This document shows positions 50,080-62,183 of a stretch of 64,000 nucleotides of DNA, in pieces. Within the stretch, counting starts at the first letter, position 1. Each line of letters starts with the position of its first letter. A program made the translations under genes and the position numbers. This stretch comes from Ectobius pallidus. Its lineage: Eukaryota > Arthropoda > Insecta > Blattodea > Ectobiidae. Where the stretch lies: assembly GCA_964059195.1 (NCBI GenBank), contig CAXKWD010000002.1, forward strand, positions 151,545,042 to 151,609,041. Reading direction: 5' to 3'. The notes beneath the pieces are model-generated. The model saw nothing but the letters and a program-made list of their open reading frames with translations. It was not told the origin of the DNA and made no database searches.

Positions 50080-51672
50080 TTAAGCTCCACCTCACTAACC
50101 TCGAACTGGGATCTTTTAAATTAAACATCCACTTCAGGGCGGCGCGGTCCGTCACTAAAACAAAAGGATGTCCGTATATATAACATCGGGATTGTTTTGT
50201 AGGGAAGATCACTGCTGCCACTTTCTTTCGGTCACGCTATAATTTATTTCTGCTTTGTTTATCTGTCTAGAACATTAGGCTATAGGCTTCTCCTGTCCAT
50301 CAAACTCTTGTGACAGAATTTCCGCGGCATTTGATGCGTCCGTAGTGAAGTTCGGGTAAGCTGTACTGAAAATTTCCTTTAACGTTTCAAATTCTTCTTG
50401 CTGGGCGGTTCCCCATTCAAATTTTGTCTCTTTTCTAGTTAATGCTGTTAACGGCTGCGCAATCTCAACAAAATTCGGAACATGTCTTCTACAGTAAGAA
50501 GCTAGTCCTACGAAAGATCGTATGTCTCGAATATTGGCTGGTATTGGATAATCTCGAATGGCTTTAACTTTATTAGGGTCTGGCTTTATGCCTTCACTAG
50601 TGACAATGTGTCCCAAATATTCCACCTGGTCTACAGCAAACTGACACCTTTCCGATTGATTTTTAAAATTAGCCCCTTCCAATCTCTGGAATATATGCTC
50701 TAATTTCTGAGCATGGGAGCGGATATCTGGTGCAAATATAATTAGCTCATCAAAGTAGGCAAGGACGCCTATTCCTTTCAATACATTAAGAATAGAGTCC
50801 GTACAACGCAAATACGTCGCTGGAGCGTTGCATAGGCCACAACATAATTTATTGAAATGAAAATGGCCTTGAGGAGTGCTGAACCCCGACATTTCTCTAT
50901 CCTTTTCTGCTACCTCTATTTGCATATAACCACTGGCCATATCTAATACAGAAAATAATTTACTTTGTCCTAATGAATCCAAAATATTTGTTATGTTTGG
51001 TATCTGGTACGCGTCCATTTTGGTCTGTGAATTTACCATTCTTAGGTCTACACACAAGCGCCATTTTGGTTTACCATCACGAGACTTCTTGGGTACTAAA
51101 ATTATGGAGCTATTGTAGGGAGAAAGGCTTTCAGAGTTTATCCCCTTGCTTAGCATATCATTAATTTGTTCGTTCACTACTGGTTTTAACGGATGCGGGA
51201 TTCGATACGCTGCATTTCGAAATGGTTTAGCGTCCCCACTGTCTATTTCATGTTTAATTTTATTCGTACAACCTATCTCCATACTGCCGTCTTTATAAAA
51301 TAAATGTTGATAATTATGTAATACATTGGAAATTATTTCATTATCTCCACCGATCAAGTGACTGAGTTTCTCCACTACATAAATATTAAATTCTTCAGAG
51401 CTTTCCTCCTGCTCTGATAACGATGCATTTGCGACACTGTTTATTACTCCTGTTTCCTGTAAGGGAGCTACTTCTCCGAGTGTGGTGCCTTTAGATAACA
51501 CTATCTCTACCGCTGACAGATTTACGATGTTCACTGGAACGGTATATGATTTATCTAATTTTACTCTTACATTCTGAGACGGGTTATTTATTTCATGTAA
51601 TTGCTTGCCAAGTAATTTCAAATTCTCTCTCGTCCAAGGTATTCTTGATTCAATTCCTCTTTCACGGGGCAA
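50080..51672 (-). pseudogene. pol: Reverse transcriptase / RNase H of minus-strand gypsy element
   Basis: A 465-aa open stretch (51672-50275) covers all of RT: KPKWRLCVDLRMVNSQT, FSVLDMASGYMQIEV, and LAYFDELIIFAPD. The catalytic box is FDE where Y-x-D-D is expected, so it is probably inactive. YLGHIVTSEGIKPDP and RNase H start (FTTDASNAAEILSQEF, with a Gly-Ala pair apparently lost) follow. RNase H decays below 50275. Confidence 0.9.
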
Positions 51673-51689
51673 AGAGGCTGAACATTTTG

Positions 51690-52613
51690 CGTCCCATTTA
51701 ATTCCTCTGAGTGCCTGTTAGGCTCGGGAGCTTTTCTGCTACGGAGTGTATACACCGCTCACTGGTAGATAGAGAGCTGGGCTGCCATTCGTCCTCCGGA
51801 TTTTCGCGTGGCTTTGAGGGAAAACATTGGGGGCTTATAGTCGATAAGGGACCATTCCCCGGGGTACCACTAGGATCCTTACACAATTTCACAACAGCAC
51901 GTGGTGCATACAAACCTGGTAGTGGGGCTTCTACCGGTTCAAACACTGCACACGGGGAGTCATCAGGGATTTCGTTTCCAACGACCTTGACCCAGCAAAG
52001 GGAGAGCATTCAACCATTTCCGTTAGGATGACCGATGCAAACCAACCTGGAGAGTGATCCTGACCAGTGTCCGGTAGCTTATTGCGGCAAACTGTAGGGT
52101 ACAATGCCTGTAACGGGTTGATCAATCCCTGAGCAGAGGATTCCCTACAGCCCATTCCATCTCGCGCGACTTCACGCGTGACAACACCCAGCGAGCTACA
52201 TATTAACGGAAGCTGCTGGCCCCCCACCGAGAGGCAGTTGGCTTGGAGGTCTAATTGTGCTCTTACCTTCTGTAGGAAGTCGGCACCCAATATTCCATCT
52301 CCAGGGGAAGTTAAGTCACAAACTAAAAAGTATGATTATATGGTCTCTTGTTGATATACAAAGTGACTTCTTGCTCACCGTCCAGCTTTAAATTATTTCC
52401 AGTTACACCCCTAGCCGTCATTTTTTTAAGTCGTGCCGAACTTACTGTCGGTTTCAATGATATAGCGGCTCCGGTATCCGCTAAAAATTCACGTTTCATT
52501 CCCTCAATAGATACAGGTAATAGCAATCCCGTCGCCGGATATACTGTGGTTGTCACGACTTCTACTTTCGGCTTTATTTCGGGAAGACCTTCGGGGTTGT
52601 TTTGGTCCCCCAC
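51690..52613 (-). pseudogene. pol: Protease region of minus-strand gypsy element
   Basis: The aspartic protease start reads REFLADTGAAISL (52613-52323). After a frame change the second half (GADFLQKVRAQLDL) lies in 52290-51931, and a Pro-rich linker leads towards RT. The DTGA triplet is intact; the frame is not. Confidence 0.8.
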
Positions 52614-52619
52614 CCCGTT

Positions 52620-53542
52620 TAAAACTTGGCGCTCCCCTCGCCCTTTTCTACAATACTTAGCTATATGCCCCTTTTCCCAACAGTTATAACACTGGTAACC
52701 CGTTCGACCTGTGCTGCGACAACTACTGTTACCTCGTCGTGCACTCAGCGCGATGTTTGATCCTCTGGGACCAGGATCACGTGTAAACCCGCCTCTTTGC
52801 GCATTACTGACGCCGGCGTTCCTTTCACCAATATTAATACTATTATTGCTATTATTATTGTTGTTGCCCTAATGTCCACTACGTCCCGCTGACCTAAGAC
52901 CACCACCATATTTATTTTGCGACTGATAGCCTTGACTTTCGTTACTAATTACCCGTGCTGGAACCTTGTCACGCATCTTATCTCCGTCTGTTTCCGCCTG
53001 GGCTGCCATGGTGGCTATCTTAATGGCTTTATCTAACGTTTCGGGCATCTGGTATTTAAGTTGCAGCCCAGGGTTACCTTTTAACCCATTAATAAAACTT
53101 GCTAGTAAGCGTTTTTCTCCTTCTGTATTCATTGCCCGTTGTTCAGCCGCATCCGCGACTCTTCTGATTGTTTGCCTACTTAAACGTCGCAGACGGTCAG
53201 CAAAGTCTGCGATCGACTCATATTTTCCCTGTGTCGCTGCCTGCAATTGCGAATAATAAAGAAGTCCGCGTGCAACTCCTTGAATCTCTCTAAAAATATT
53301 TCTTTTAGTCTCGCAAACGTACTTTCTTCTTGCAACTCGGGGTGTGTATCAACAAAAGTTTGCGCTGCTCCCAATACTTTCATTACAACTAATCTAACTT
53401 TATCTTTATCTGTTAAATTTCCTAGTTCTCCGGCAGCTTCAATATTCCGCAAAAAATTTGCAACTGGCCTCCCACTTTTCGGATCCCATGCCTGAATCCA
53501 TCCTGCTACCGACAAGTCCTTAACTCTGGTTTCTTGAGCCAT
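52620..53542 (-). pseudogene. gag: Gag of minus-strand gypsy element, one frameshift
   Basis: The frame starts at ATG 53542 (MAQETRVKDLSVAGW...) with the Gag region AANFLRNIEAAGELG-like and RLKEIFLERFKEL. It shifts frame near 53230-53250, and continues as 53246-52869 (KYESIADFADRLRRLSRQ, LLASFINGLKGNPGLQLKYQ). A CCHC zinc knuckle, CYNCWEKGHIAKYC, is at about 52652-52695. A stop near 52870 also interrupts it. Confidence 0.85.
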
Positions 53543-53589
53543 TTTGATCTACCTATCTAATTAAAATTGTAATTTCTTAATTGTTTCAG

Positions 53590-53830
53590 ATAATGCCCAC
53601 CATCGGAGTACCGCACAGGTACCTTCAAGTCATCCGGTTGCGGGTATGCCGGCTGTGCGGGGACTCTGAAGAATGGACGTATCCCGTGGTTGTGTCTTTT
53701 GGACCAGGGCCGTGGCGCCAAAGAAATTATGAGACCACGATTTCTTATGACTTTCGGGTCCTTACACCTGAGGGCCTCGTCAGTTTATGCTGGCGAATGA
53801 AAGGGCCTCTAGGCGGAGGGAATGAGAAAA
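53590..53830 (+). pseudogene. Short LINE C-terminal-like fragment
   Basis: On the plus strand an open stretch includes RLRVCRLCGDSEEWTYPVV, like the C-x2-C part near the end of LINE ORF2 proteins. The remaining part does not match well. Lies between gag and the presumed LTR of the gypsy element. Confidence 0.4.
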
Positions 53831-53911
53831 AATTAAAAAAAAACCTATATATATAGTTGTAAGTAAATTAAATAAATTAATCTTTGTATAAAATTTCTTC
53901 TGGTTTCTGCG

Positions 53912-54247
53912 CTACTGTTGCCTAAATGAAATTCTCATGGCCTGATTCCTTGACCTAGTGCAACTATACTGAGAGAGGTAATTTGTCCTTTCGATTTCTA
54001 ATGTTTCGTAATCATGAGTTGAGAGTATATATGTAATTACTATTCGAAATTCTAAGACAAAAATCACAGCCAAATCTTCCCCATGTTCATACTTATAAAT
54101 TTTCTGTATGGGAGCTTTAAAATGTTTAGGACCACCCTCAAATGCAATTTCCAGTCTAGTTTCAGCTATTAGTCCTCTGAATTTATGCTCATGTTCTTTA
54201 ATCCTGGAAATGTCTATGTCTGTATACTTCTTAAAAAATCGTTCCAC
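53912..54247 (-). CDS. Unidentified 111-aa ORF in gypsy leader
   Basis: A mixed helix and strand protein (KKYTDIDISRIKEHEHKFRG, AVIFVLEFRIVITYILS) of natural composition. It lies on the same strand as gag, between the presumed primer-binding site and gag. I do not recognise it. It may be an extra leader ORF of the element or a relic of another insertion. Confidence 0.35.
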   Translation of the reverse strand: MERFFKKYTDIDISRIKEHEHKFRGLIAETRLEIAFEGGPKHFKAPIQKIYKYEHGEDLAVIFVLEFRIVITYILSTHDYETLEIERTNYLSQYSCTRSRNQAMRISFRQQ

Positions 54248-54924
54248 GAGTTCATTGGCATACTTCGTGGATCATTTGAAGGCTAGCGAATTTGACACGG
54301 TAAGTACTCTAATACTGTAAATTCTTTATCACAGGGATCACGTCTCTTCAAACAACACCACGCCATACGGTACGTATGCTTTTATTAAGGCTATAATTTC
54401 TTAATACTATTATCACAGTAGGCTAATATAACGTAATTTATTTACTTATTTCAACTTTGGCTTTCTCTTCTCGACCTGGGTTCGAAAATTAACTTAGTTA
54501 ATACTTTTTAATCTACAACCGCTGCCACCAGTTGTCATGTCGCGGGGACAAGGAAGGGAATAGGTCGAGCGGGGCCCTATCTTGTACCCTAGAAATGACG
54601 TGTTTCACCCTTTTCTTTAACATAAACAATATTTATTGAGAAGAACTAACCAATAAAGCAGATTAATAAAACAAATAATTAAAGCACAGATAAAACACAT
54701 CTCTTTGAGTTCCATATTGATTACTTTATATCCCTGAGTTTAATATTACTTGGTTATTATAAGTTTTTTTGTTTCATTTGTTATTTTCCTTACATATACA
54801 AGGTGCGGCAGAGGAAACGGATGTTTTTCAAATAACCATAACTCAGAAGATCTTCAAGTTAAACAAAGTTTAATTACACAGAAATGAAGCTTGTATAATG
54901 CAATTTCTGTTGACTATTTCAGAA

Positions 54925-55424
54925 TTACCTCCGAAAAATAACGCCCGTCAAGTGACGACCTTCTTTCTGTATACACTCTCGTAACCTCGCTTCGAAATTC
55001 TGCATTGCTCTTCCCAACATTTCTTCCTCCACATTAGTGATTTCTACACGAATGAACTCTTGGATGTTGCGGGGATTGTTTAAGTAAACGGTTGATTTGA
55101 GGTAATCCCACAAATAATAATCACATATGGACAAGTCAGGGGAGCGAGGCGGCCAATGAATGTAGCCAAAACGGGAGATCACATGATGAGGAAACATGTC
55201 GCGAACCACTTGTATTTATGCTCTTGCAGTATGCGCTGTGCGACCATCTTGTTGGAACCAAATTTTCTGCATGTTTACTCTTCGTCTGCGTAGTTCCGGA
55301 AGCAGGAACCTGTTGAGCATTTCAATGTAGCGTACTGAAGTCACTGCCACTGTGGTATTGTCCTCTTCAAAAAAATAAAGACCGGTGATTCCAAATTTAG
55401 CAACACCACACCACACTGTTACTG
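54925..55424 (-). pseudogene. Mariner-like transposase, C-terminal half
   Basis: The minus strand reads VTVWCGVAKFGITGLYFFEE, then KIWFQQDGRTAHTARA with the second catalytic Asp, a frame break near 55212, then YIHWPPRSPDLSICDYYLW with the third catalytic Asp and a C-terminal tail. The first catalytic Asp and DNA-binding part are missing. Confidence 0.8.
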
Positions 55425-55565
55425 GGTATACCCAGAAGAAGGCCACAACATGAGGACCGAAACGTCGGTTTTAGACATGATGATAAGGCCCCACCCGGAC
55501 AGTCAAGGTTATTATTAATGAGATTGCATGTGAGATAAGTCCATTGTTGCGTCACTTGTCGGCAT
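55425..55565 (+). repeat. Inserted segment with a degenerate hammerhead-like core
   Basis: The phrase CAGAAGAAGGCCACAACATG followed by AGGACCGAAACG (55434-55465) resembles the CUGAUGA / stem II / GAAAC core of hammerhead ribozymes, as found in Penelope-like and related retroelements. Two core bases differ, so activity is unlikely. It interrupts the mariner element. Confidence 0.35.
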
Positions 55566-55712
55566 TTATTTTTCAGAAGTAATTCTGAAATAGTTAACAG
55601 AAACTGCATTATACAAACTTCATTTCTGTGTAATTAAATTTTGTTTAACTTGAAAATCTTCTGAGTTCTGGTTATTTGAAGAACATCCGTTTCCTCTGCC
55701 GCACCTTGTATA

Positions 55713-56229
55713 TTTATTACACTTACGATATTGGAAACCTGTTTAATATTCTTTTCTGAATTTAAGCGATTCCTACTGATACATTACTATAAATATTACA
55801 CTTGAAATCTGTTTAATATTCTTGTCTGAATTTAAATGATTTCTTCACTTTAAATATATTTTACTAAACTAATCCGCGCAGGCAAGTCTCTTGAAAATAA
55901 GACAGAAGCTTACTCACATAAAATAATTTTGTCCAGCCGTTCCATGATGCTCTCTGCTCAACGTATAAGTTTGCCAAAAGAGTCTTCTACCACCGGGGAT
56001 AAATCGCACAGTAATTATCTCCTGTGAAGATGTCTTAAGTTGATATGATAATGAGCAGAACGCCTGGCGTGATATATATACTGGCTTACTCCCACGGTTT
56101 AGTGGGGAAGACAGGAAACTTATCCGTTTACTATATATGGTTCATAATCATTACTACAACGGCGTTTTCAGCGGAGAAGGAAACCTTTGGTACGGTGAAT
56201 GTGGCGGAAGGGGCGGAGAGGAATTTCCT
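55713..56229. other. Intergenic or LTR-derived sequence
   Basis: No gene. It may be part of the 5' LTR of the minus-strand gypsy element, but the LTR limit cannot be fixed. Confidence 0.35.
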
Positions 56230-56459
56230 TAAATAATCCGGGGAGAGGAAACCCGTGAGCTGAGAAAAGCAATCCTCTAAGGGTAGGAGGCCCTAAAGGA
56301 AATCTCCCTGGTCCTCCAGGTTGGGGGTTGTGCGTCTGGAATGGTGTCCCGTCCACATAAAAATATCTCACTCATAAGCCTCAAAACATAAGAAAGCCGG
56401 ATAGATTTAACGGATTCGACCACAGCAAGAATACGGACAAACTATTTGGGATAGCGGAT
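56230..56459 (+). mobile_element. RTE-like LINE, short 5' part left of the PIN-type transposon
   Basis: The sequence before 56463 (CTGGTCCTCCAGGTTGGGGG and what follows) resembles the start of arthropod LINEs whose endonuclease frame resumes right after the transposon at 62677. It is noncoding or the first codons of ORF2. Confidence 0.45.
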
Positions 56460-56462
56460 ACA

Positions 56463-56972
56463 TAGTCCAATCAAATTGTCACAAAAAATCCACATGGATG
56501 CAAAATTTAGGGTAGAGTTAATTTTTTTATATGATGTCTGGGATGGTATTCTGAGTAATTTCTGACATTTTGCCAACAAAATTTTTTGCCGCCGGAGCCG
56601 CCATCTTGAAAAAACTTTCAAAATTTAGGTTTCATTTTTGTTTTTGCCCATTATCTGATAAAAAACGCATCTGACGAAAATTTTTGATTATCCATCCTAA
56701 AAGTAGACTACATTTGCCACAGTTTGAGATTAAATTGAGTTATCTACTGTGAATGGTTTCGGAAATACAGCTCTCCGAATTTCGGAAACATTTTGCGAAA
56801 ATTAAAAAAATTTGAACTTTCAACTAGTTTTTGCTCGCTATCTTCTAAATGACCAAACCTTCAGCAACATTTCAAAGGATAACTTTTAAACTAGAGTAAA
56901 TTTGCAACAAGTTGAGTATTTAACGTTTTGATACCTATTATAGGTCACCAGATACAGAGGTATCTACAACTC
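56463..56972. repeat. Left long inverted end of the PIN-type transposon
   Basis: Matches 62184-62673 reversed. Shared phrases include GATGCAAAATTTAGGGTAGA, ATATGATGTCTGGGATGG, GCCGCCGGAGCCGCCATCTT and GATACAGAGG at the inner edge. Confidence 0.9.
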
Positions 56973-57574
56973 CTCACATTTCAGAAAACTTCTCGAAGGT
57001 ACGAAAAGTCTAGTTTTGCCTAGGATATTCTAAATGGCGTTTCTCATAGTAAAACTGTGTTGTCTAAAGTTAAGTTTTACATTGTAATTACGAACCAAAA
57101 CAGTATTTCCAAGAATTTATAATGGTAAAAGACTAAAAAAACCAATGTTAAAATAAAATAAAAAGAAAAGTTGGTGTAGGTACAGCATTTTAATTTGGAA
57201 AGAACTGCGTTTTATTTTAGAACGACACTTTGCAGTGTCCTCTTAAAAAAATTATTTCCTATAGCAGATACAGTTCTCCGAAAATGGAAACATGTTATCG
57301 GAGGAGTGGCGCTAAGAGGCTCTTTGTGACTGCTCCGCACACCGTTCTCTCCGGATACATCTGTTTTAATGTGTTTTTACCAGCGACCTTAGGCTTTTCG
57401 TTTTTGCATTTTAAAAATCAGTTTTAGCCACTTTTTTCCACTGGGCGTTGGCAAAACTATCTCTCCTCTCTTCAAAGCTCTTCCGGTTCCCCATTTGCAT
57501 TGTTGTGTTAGTTCCTTCCGTTCAGTCGAGTACAGAGGTTGGATGAATTCACTCGAGATACGAGTACTTTCAAG

Positions 57575-58504
57575 ATGACTTCTTCAGAAGTAAATGTATG
57601 TTTTATATGTAGTGTCAGTTTGTATGAAGATGACATTAGAGTAGTGAAAAAAAAAGGATTACAAACTCTTGTAGAATGTAGTGTTAAACGCAAGCTGCCA
57701 ATTCACCAACATACATTAAACGGATTGGACGAGGTTACTGTGCACGATGCGTGCTACAAAAAGTACGTTAACCCACGAATGATCGAAGCATTTGTCCGTC
57801 AAGGTTCAAGTAATTGTGAAGGTGAAGTAAAACCCAAACTTCGTTCCCAAGGGAACCGTTTCAATTTCAAACGCCAGTGTTATTTATGTGCAGAAGAGAT
57901 TACCAGTGATTTTTTGGAATCTGTGAAGAAAGCGAAATTGTCCCAGCGAAATAGAGTGATTCAAGTTGAGAAACTACAAGTAAGAGATACGATGTTGAAG
58001 GCAGCTGAAAAGAGAGCTGATGAGTGGGGGAAAGAAATAATTGCCAGACTAACAAACGAGGACGATTTAGTTGCAGTAGATGCACGATACCATTTATTTT
58101 GTCAGCGAAAGCTGTTCAACACGCTACCATCTGGCAAAAAGAGAGAACATTCACGGAGTGAGGTAGATGATGCAATGGAACAGGTTTTTTCATACCTTGA
58201 AGAAAAATCAGACGAATGTCAATTTTATATGGATGAACTGATATTGATATGTAAATATATTCCTGATATGAGAACAATGAAGACTCGTCTTTTCCAAAAA
58301 TATGGAGATAATGTGCTCATCGCTGAGAACAGTCACAGAAAGACTATTGTTTGTTTCAGAAAAGTTTGGTATAAGATCATCTCTGATTCATGGTATCAAC
58401 AATGTAAGTCAGACCCTGAAGAAGAAAAGATGCGAATTATCGAAACTGCAGCCAATATTATCTTAGGAGACATTCGTTCACAGATGTATGAAATTAATGA
58501 ATAA
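57575..58504 (+). pseudogene. PIN-type transposon protein, N-terminal part
   Basis: A 309-aa open frame from the ATG at 57575. It begins with a Cys/His zinc site (VCFICSVSLYEDD, HDACYKKYV) and has a second one (RQCYLCAEEI, ARYHLFCQRKLF), then a helical region. The pattern fits a DNA-binding N-terminal part of a transposase. It ends with TAA TAG (58502-58507), and the following open frame continues in the same phase, so the two were probably one gene or are joined by readthrough. Confidence 0.75.
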
Positions 58505-58507
58505 TAG

Positions 58508-60835
58508 CCATCTGATAAATGTTTGGCTGATGTGACTTCTGTGATCCCACAGTCACTAAGATTCTTCTTTGAATGTGTGATTTTGAAAAACAAACGTGGT
58601 TCTTTGAATGGATGGAAGAAAAAGTGCATTGCACTTTCGCATGCAGTAATCTCAGCTGTGCGTCCTCGCTCTTTCATTTCGTCACTTCTGAATGGAATTG
58701 GTATTTATTTATATAGACATTTCGGGTCTAAGCACCTCATTGACCTCTTGGCAGCCTTTGGGTTCTCATCAAGTTACAATGATGCCTCTGTACTTGAAAT
58801 GTCTACAATACTTCAATCCGGAAAACCAGTAGTTGAGAAAGGCACATTCTGCCAATTTGTGTACGACAACGCCGACTTCAATGTCGATACACTAGACGGA
58901 TTTGGAACTTTTCATGCTATGGGGGGCATAATGATTGCAACTCCTTACGAGGGGATTAAACCTGATTCCAATGTTCCCCGTGCGGCAAGGTGCTCTACCT
59001 CAGACATTGTTGAAAAAGCCGGTGGTAATAATGATGTACTAACGTTCAACAACGCCAATAGTGCTGGGTTGAAAAATGTCACCATTGAGAACGTGCTGGA
59101 GATTCAACCTTCGAATGACGAAATATTTCCATCTAGTACAGATATTCTTTGGCTATATAGTAAGAGTTCTAACAGTGTTGACCTTCCAGGTTGGAATGGG
59201 TTTATGGAGAATGCGACCCAAGATAAATTTTATGAGCGTTCCAAGATTGTGTTGCTCCCTTTCATCAATAATCCTCCCACGAGCTATGACACAATTTATA
59301 CAGCCATTCGATTTGCAAGTGACAAGTGTAGAGCGGTTGGTCAGAAGACGTGGTTTGTCACATTTGACCAGCCACTGTGTATAAAAGCACAGGACATTAT
59401 AAGAAATTGCAATGACCCTAATTTTAAGAATGTGATCCTACGTCTTGGGGGATTTCACTTTCTAATGTCCTTCATGGGAACCATTGGAACCATCATGGCT
59501 GGAAGCGGGCTCAAGGAGGTGCTCAGTACAATTTATGCTGGAAACTGCGTGGATAAGATGATGTCTGGTCATGCTTATTCACGGGCGGTGCGTGCCCATA
59601 TTTTAGTTCATCTTGTTCTATCAAAACTTATTTGGGGGGCAATAGACCTAGTGGAAGGTGATAAAATGTTGATAGAAAACGTTCTCAGTGATTTGGAGAC
59701 ATCTGTGGTATTAACTGTTGCGAAAGATGAGGAATTCAAACTTATCACACAAAAATTCAGAGAAGGTCTGCATACACTTGAAAATCATGGGCCCACTGCC
59801 AAGTTGTGGGTTCAGTACTTCCGTATGGTTACTTTAATTAAACAATTCATAGAGGCAGAGAGGATGGGAAACTGGCAACTTCATCTTGCTTGTATCAAAA
59901 AAATGTTACCATTCTTTCATGCTTCAGGGCACTTCTTTTATGCAAAATGTGCTCACTTGTATCTCCAAGATATGTTAGGTTTACAAAGCAGAATTGGTAC
60001 AACCGAATACAATAATTTCACAACCCGTCAACTGTTTACTGTCAGGCGTTCAAAAAAGTTTTGGTCTGGCATATGGACAGATCAAACCATAGAACAGACA
60101 CTAATGCGCATGATGAAAACACCTGGAGGAGCAGCGAAAGGTCGGGGTATGACTGAGGGTGTACTTACTCGCTGGACACTAGGAATGGTGTACCTCCAAA
60201 GTATCTGTTACGAAGTTGAGAAATACTGTGGAATCTCATCAACCAGCTCTGAACAACACGTAGACATGAGGCCTTCTCGTATAGCCAGAGACACAAAAGA
60301 TGCTGCAAAGCTCTATGATTGGTTTTGTCAACACTGCCCATTCCCTAAAAATGATGCAGTAATGTCCATATATTCAGGAATTGTTGGAGATGTGGAAGTG
60401 AACTGCTATCTGGCTGAACACATTGGAGAAGAGGGAATAGCAAACATAGTTGGCAGTAACTTCCAAGATGTAAAATTTAAACGCAAGAAGAATGGTATCA
60501 CCCTGGCACACACCAGCAACCACATTAAGATTGGGAATAGTAAGCTAATTGTGGATCCCCTAATGCTTTTCCATATTCTGTGCATCGCCAAACAGTCTGA
60601 TGAGGATTTGAAGGAATTTTTAAAGTTTGAGTTATCTCCATATCCTATGTCTCTATTTTCAGAAGAAGGTATGCGCAAGGGAATCAAATCCTCATTTTAT
60701 GAAGCATTCGAACCAATCACCAAAGAAGACATTCCTGATGGGAGCAAATATTTTGTGATTGATGGTCGTCACTTACTGCATAAAGTGGTATGGCATCGAG
60801 AAAAATTTTTGCAGCCATTGCATACACCTACTTGA
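58508..60835 (+). pseudogene. PIN-type transposon protein, central part
   Basis: An open frame of about 775 aa in the same phase as the previous one. A region near TWFVTFDQPLCIKA (about 59350) and NVILRLGGFHFLMSFMGTIG (about 59439) resembles the first Asp and following strand-helix unit of an RNase H-type transposase core; this is a weak, by-eye call. GTTEYNNFTTRQL and KIGNSKLIVDP follow. The frame drifts off near 60805-60812, within a GAAAAATTTTT run, where the homology moves to another frame. Confidence 0.7.
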
Positions 60836-62049
60836 AATATCTGCAGACACATTATGGCTCAAAGGTTTCAGTTATCTTCGATGGTTATCCTTCAGACGCT
60901 AATCAGACAAGTACTAAGAATTGTGAAAGACTCCGACGGGCTACGCGTTCAGCTCCTGATGTCGTCTTTGATAGAACTACTGTTTTGAAAAGTTCACAAG
61001 AAACTTTTCTCGCCAATGAAAACAACAAGAGGCGCTTCGTAGAATTTCTAAAAAATGAATTGTCAAAAGCTGGAATACAAGTGAAACAGGCAGTTGAAGA
61101 TGCAGATGTCGTGATTGTTAGCACTGCCTTCTCAATGGCATCTCAATACGACACTGTCTTTGTAGTTGGGGAGGACATAGACCTCCTCATTCTCCTCACT
61201 GCATTAACATCCCCTCATGTAAAGAATACGTACCTCCAAAAGTGCGGAAGAGGCAAAGCTGCAGACATCTTCTATTCAAGCCAGTCATTTCGCCACAGCT
61301 TCTCCAACATGCTGCTGTTTATACATGCTTTCTCTGGTTGTGACACAACATCTGCAGTTTTTGGCCACGGGAAAAACCACTTCTGTTCGCTGATTTTGAA
61401 ACATCCTGAACTAGAAGAGGAGGCTAATGTATTTCTGAACCCTCAAGCTACATCAGAAGAAGTGGCTGAAGTGGGCCAACATTTTTTGGTTCACTTATAT
61501 GGAGGAAACCCTGCTACACAAACACTTGACGAACTTCGGCACGGAATATTTGTGAAAGCTGCAGGAAGAATGAAATTTAACTTAGCGAGGTTGCCCCCAA
61601 CCAGTGATGCAGCTCAACTTCATGCCATGCGAACATACCACCAAGTTCAGACATGGCTTGGTGAATACAAAGACCCTTTGAAGTGGGGCTGGGTGAACAC
61701 ACCAAGGGGCCTCTTTCCCCTTAAAGCCAAGAAGGAGCCAGCTCCAGAATCAATTCTGAAAAGTATTTCCTGTACCTGCAAGAAGGGGTGTTTAAACGCT
61801 TGTGGGTGTCGTAAAGCTGGATTAAAGTGCACAACCATATGCAAACATTGCAATGGGCAGTCGTGTGAAAACACACTAACAGTCCTGTCCTCCGACAGTG
61901 AGAATGACGACACTCCTGATGAGTCACTTAATTTGTTTTTGGATGAAGACGCTGAAGGGAACTTTATCAACACTGGCCAGATTGTGAACATCACGGACGA
62001 AATAGCAGATGTCAACTGCCCAGGTCCCTCTAAGTGCCGAAGACTATGA
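60808..62049 (+). pseudogene. PIN-type transposon protein, nuclease and CXC C-terminal part
   Basis: About 413 aa. A PIN/FEN-XPG-like nuclease region has spaced acidic motifs VSVIFDGYPSD (about 60870), VEDADVVIVSTAFSMA (about 61093) and VVGEDIDLLILL (about 61162), followed by HAFSGCDTTSAVFGHGK (about 61325). The C-terminus has nine Cys in the pattern CTCKKGCLNACGCRKAG / CTTICKHC / C (about 61770-61870), like a CXC (tesmin/MSL2-type) DNA-binding zinc cluster, and ends in an acidic tail. Such domain pairs suggest a DNA-cutting, DNA-binding protein. Confidence 0.8.
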
Positions 62050-62183
62050 ACAAACAAGTCATTCCATGCAATGTTTCACCAGAACTCCAGCTAAATACAT
62101 ATAAACGAATGTTCTGTGCCGTTATTACTCCTAACTTGTATGCACATGTAATTATTCAATCGTTGCTGTACATATATTTTTTT

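Larger units (their letters stand above)
48572..54535 (-). mobile_element. Ty3/gypsy LTR retrotransposon, minus strand, degenerate
   Basis: Gag, protease, RT/RNase H, integrase and a possible env remnant follow in order from high to low coordinates. On the minus strand, ...GACAAC|TGGTGGCAGCGG at about 54520-54537 looks like a 5' LTR end followed by a primer-binding site. No matching 3' LTR is recognisable at the low end. Frameshifts and stops break every gene except parts of gag and RT. It is a different family from the gypsy element at the left of the window. Confidence 0.85.
54797..55710 (-). mobile_element. Mariner-like transposon, internally deleted, ~135-bp inverted ends
   Basis: The left end 54797-54930 and right end about 55570-55710 are reverse complements with few changes (CAAGGTGCGGCAGAGGAAAC and its reverse). 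TA flanks both ends (54795-54796, 55711-55712). The minus strand carries only the second half of a transposase (fragments 55446-55216 and 55209-54925). An unrelated segment at about 55425-55565 lies between the transposase and the right end. It is nonautonomous and sits in what should be the LTR of the gypsy element. Confidence 0.8.
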
